DNA from: Agapanthus africanus | Lineage: Eukaryota > Streptophyta > Magnoliopsida > Asparagales > Amaryllidaceae | Direction of reading: 5' to 3' | Length of the DNA stretch: 64,000 nucleotides | Assembly (NCBI GenBank): GCA_030015575.1 | Contig: JASDDO010000001.1 | Coordinates: forward strand, 321,441,595 to 321,505,594 | Part shown: positions 62,887 to 64,000 of the stretch, piece by piece | Layout of the letters: the number at the start of each line of letters is the position of its first letter | How positions within the stretch are numbered: position 1 is the stretch's first letter | Notes under the pieces: generated by a model | What the model was told of the DNA's origin: nothing | The model's database searches: none | The model's input: the letters and a program-made list of their open reading frames with translations, nothing else | Made by a program: the position numbers and the translations under genes

Positions 62887-64000
62887 TAACTAAACACACC
62901 CTAGCATGTTATCAAAGTATTTAGAATTTCGACCGGACGAAAAACCGCAAAACACCCCGGAAATTTCAAGTTTCTGCCGATTTTCAGATCTGTTCCAAAA
63001 TTAATAAATCATGCACTAAAAATCGGCTCAGGCTTTTGTTAGAAAACTGGAGAAATTTCATCCCCCAACTCGTTTAAAGCGCCGCGGTTCCGCGGCATAA
63101 GCTTGCTTATGCCGCTGAACCGCGACCTAATTAGCTCAGTTGTGGGATCTGTTTCCTGCAGTTTTCTTAGATGGGTATTTTGGGATTTTTACAATATGAT
63201 TTTTCTGCCCAGATTTTCCAGAAAGCAAAAATTTGTTTTTGGGGCTCAAAAATCCGTATTTTTGGTCGATGTTCTGTAAACTTCGGCTAATGGTTATATC
63301 TGTAATGTTATATGTGTATTGAACGTCTACTAATCGCTATACGTCGATAAGTGGGGGTTATACATATTTGTGATCTGTAATGCTGATGGTTTGTGTATAT
63401 GAACTCGTTGGATTGTCGCGGATGAATAGCCGGGGTGGATGTGAGATGAGAGTTTCTTTTTCTTTCATTCATGTAATAAATTTGTAAATTGATGTAATAT
63501 TATTTGTATGGCCGCACAACCGGGTCGGGGTTGTAACCGTCATTGTATAATTCTTTTTACTGTTTTTGCTCCTAGGATAGACCCATGGAGGGGGTGCACA
63601 AACTACCGGGTATCTCGAAGTGCCAAGTGGCCTACTCACAGCGTTGAGGGAGGTTGCTTCACTTCGGATACTTGGCGGGTAGTTTGCCGCACCCATAGGG
63701 GTCTTGGGTGGGGTTTTGGCTATTCATCGCGATCGTGTAATCCGCTTTTCGTTGCAGGCTCGAATGAATCGCGGGTTCCTAGTATATCTAAAGTGTTCAT
63801 CTGTGATCTGAATTGGCTATCATTGCTATATATCTATATATAATAACTATTTAGGCGTTGCTTATGTTTTTCAGCCGCGCTAGCCCAGCCCCCGCTCTGT
63901 CGTTAGTTAAGTAACCTAACAGGTGATGACGGGGCCCCGTGGCGAATGCGAATGGCATAAGCGTACGTCATATTTTGGTTGTTTTCTGCAATGGTAGGAT
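62887..64000 (+). other. Untranslated leader of J (part)
   Basis: No convincing ORF. A 20-bp-arm hairpin with one mismatch lies at 63083-63124. The segment 63875-63968 is the inverse of the ggggcccc segments in C and D. Confidence 0.78.
63083..63124 (+). other. Near-perfect 20-bp hairpin in the leader of J
   Basis: Left arm 63083-63102 and right arm 63105-63124, one mismatch, two-base loop; about 200 nt from the primer site. Confidence 0.85.

Larger units (their letters stand above)
60735..64000 (+). mobile_element. J: Copia element, 5' LTR and leader; runs off the right edge
   Basis: LTR of 2138 bp (60735-62872, tgttaatgta...cctaaca), primer site, then leader. Same family as K, F and H. 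Gag and pol should begin beyond the right edge. Confidence 0.88.

Overview
The window reads as repetitive plant nuclear DNA. The evidence is plant-type LTR retrotransposons only: Ty1/Copia elements primed by initiator tRNA-Met, a Tekay/Del-type chromovirus, and an Athila-type Gypsy element primed by tRNA-Asp. I found no host gene, rRNA, tRNA or CRISPR array. The species cannot be named from the sequence.

Layout (letters are my labels). T1, a decayed Tekay element (1-8015, minus), sits in the leader of Copia A (8016-15356, minus; its leader also holds solo LTR K, 10784-12790). A sits in the integrase of Copia B (15357-25325, minus; its leader holds solo Tekay LTR T2, 17405-21086). B sits in LTR E (25326-26650), which sits 6 bp inside the 3' LTR of Copia C (26651-49035, minus). 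A young Athila element (28404-40611, plus) also sits in that 3' LTR. C sits in LTR F (49036-50809, plus), F in LTR G (50810-about 52298, minus), and G in the 3' end of Copia H (plus, 3' LTR from 52668). To the right, H's LTR is cut by Copia D (53121-about 59472, minus), D's leader by LTR I (about 59473-60734, minus), and I by Copia J (60735-64000, plus). H, or its remainder, therefore appears to enclose the whole window.

The Copia copies are one related family with about 2-kb LTRs and leaders of roughly 2-4 kb; by domain motifs they look Angela/BARE-like (tentative). C carries gag, protease, integrase, RT and RNase H, all broken by stops or frameshifts. B and D lack gag: a 37-43 codon ORF begins at the homologous start codon and protease follows directly. 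A keeps the start of the same ORF. The LTRs and leaders contain hairpins conserved in position while both arms change together between copies, three leader repeats that differ between elements but match within one, and a duplicated leader module.

The Athila element is the youngest insertion that can be dated: its LTRs differ at about 13 sites by eye plus one 27-bp repeat unit. Its gag-pol has two frameshifts, both next to short A-runs. Nothing here is clearly a new gene system. The best candidates for novelty are the covarying LTR/leader RNA structures and the gag-less Copia subfamily.
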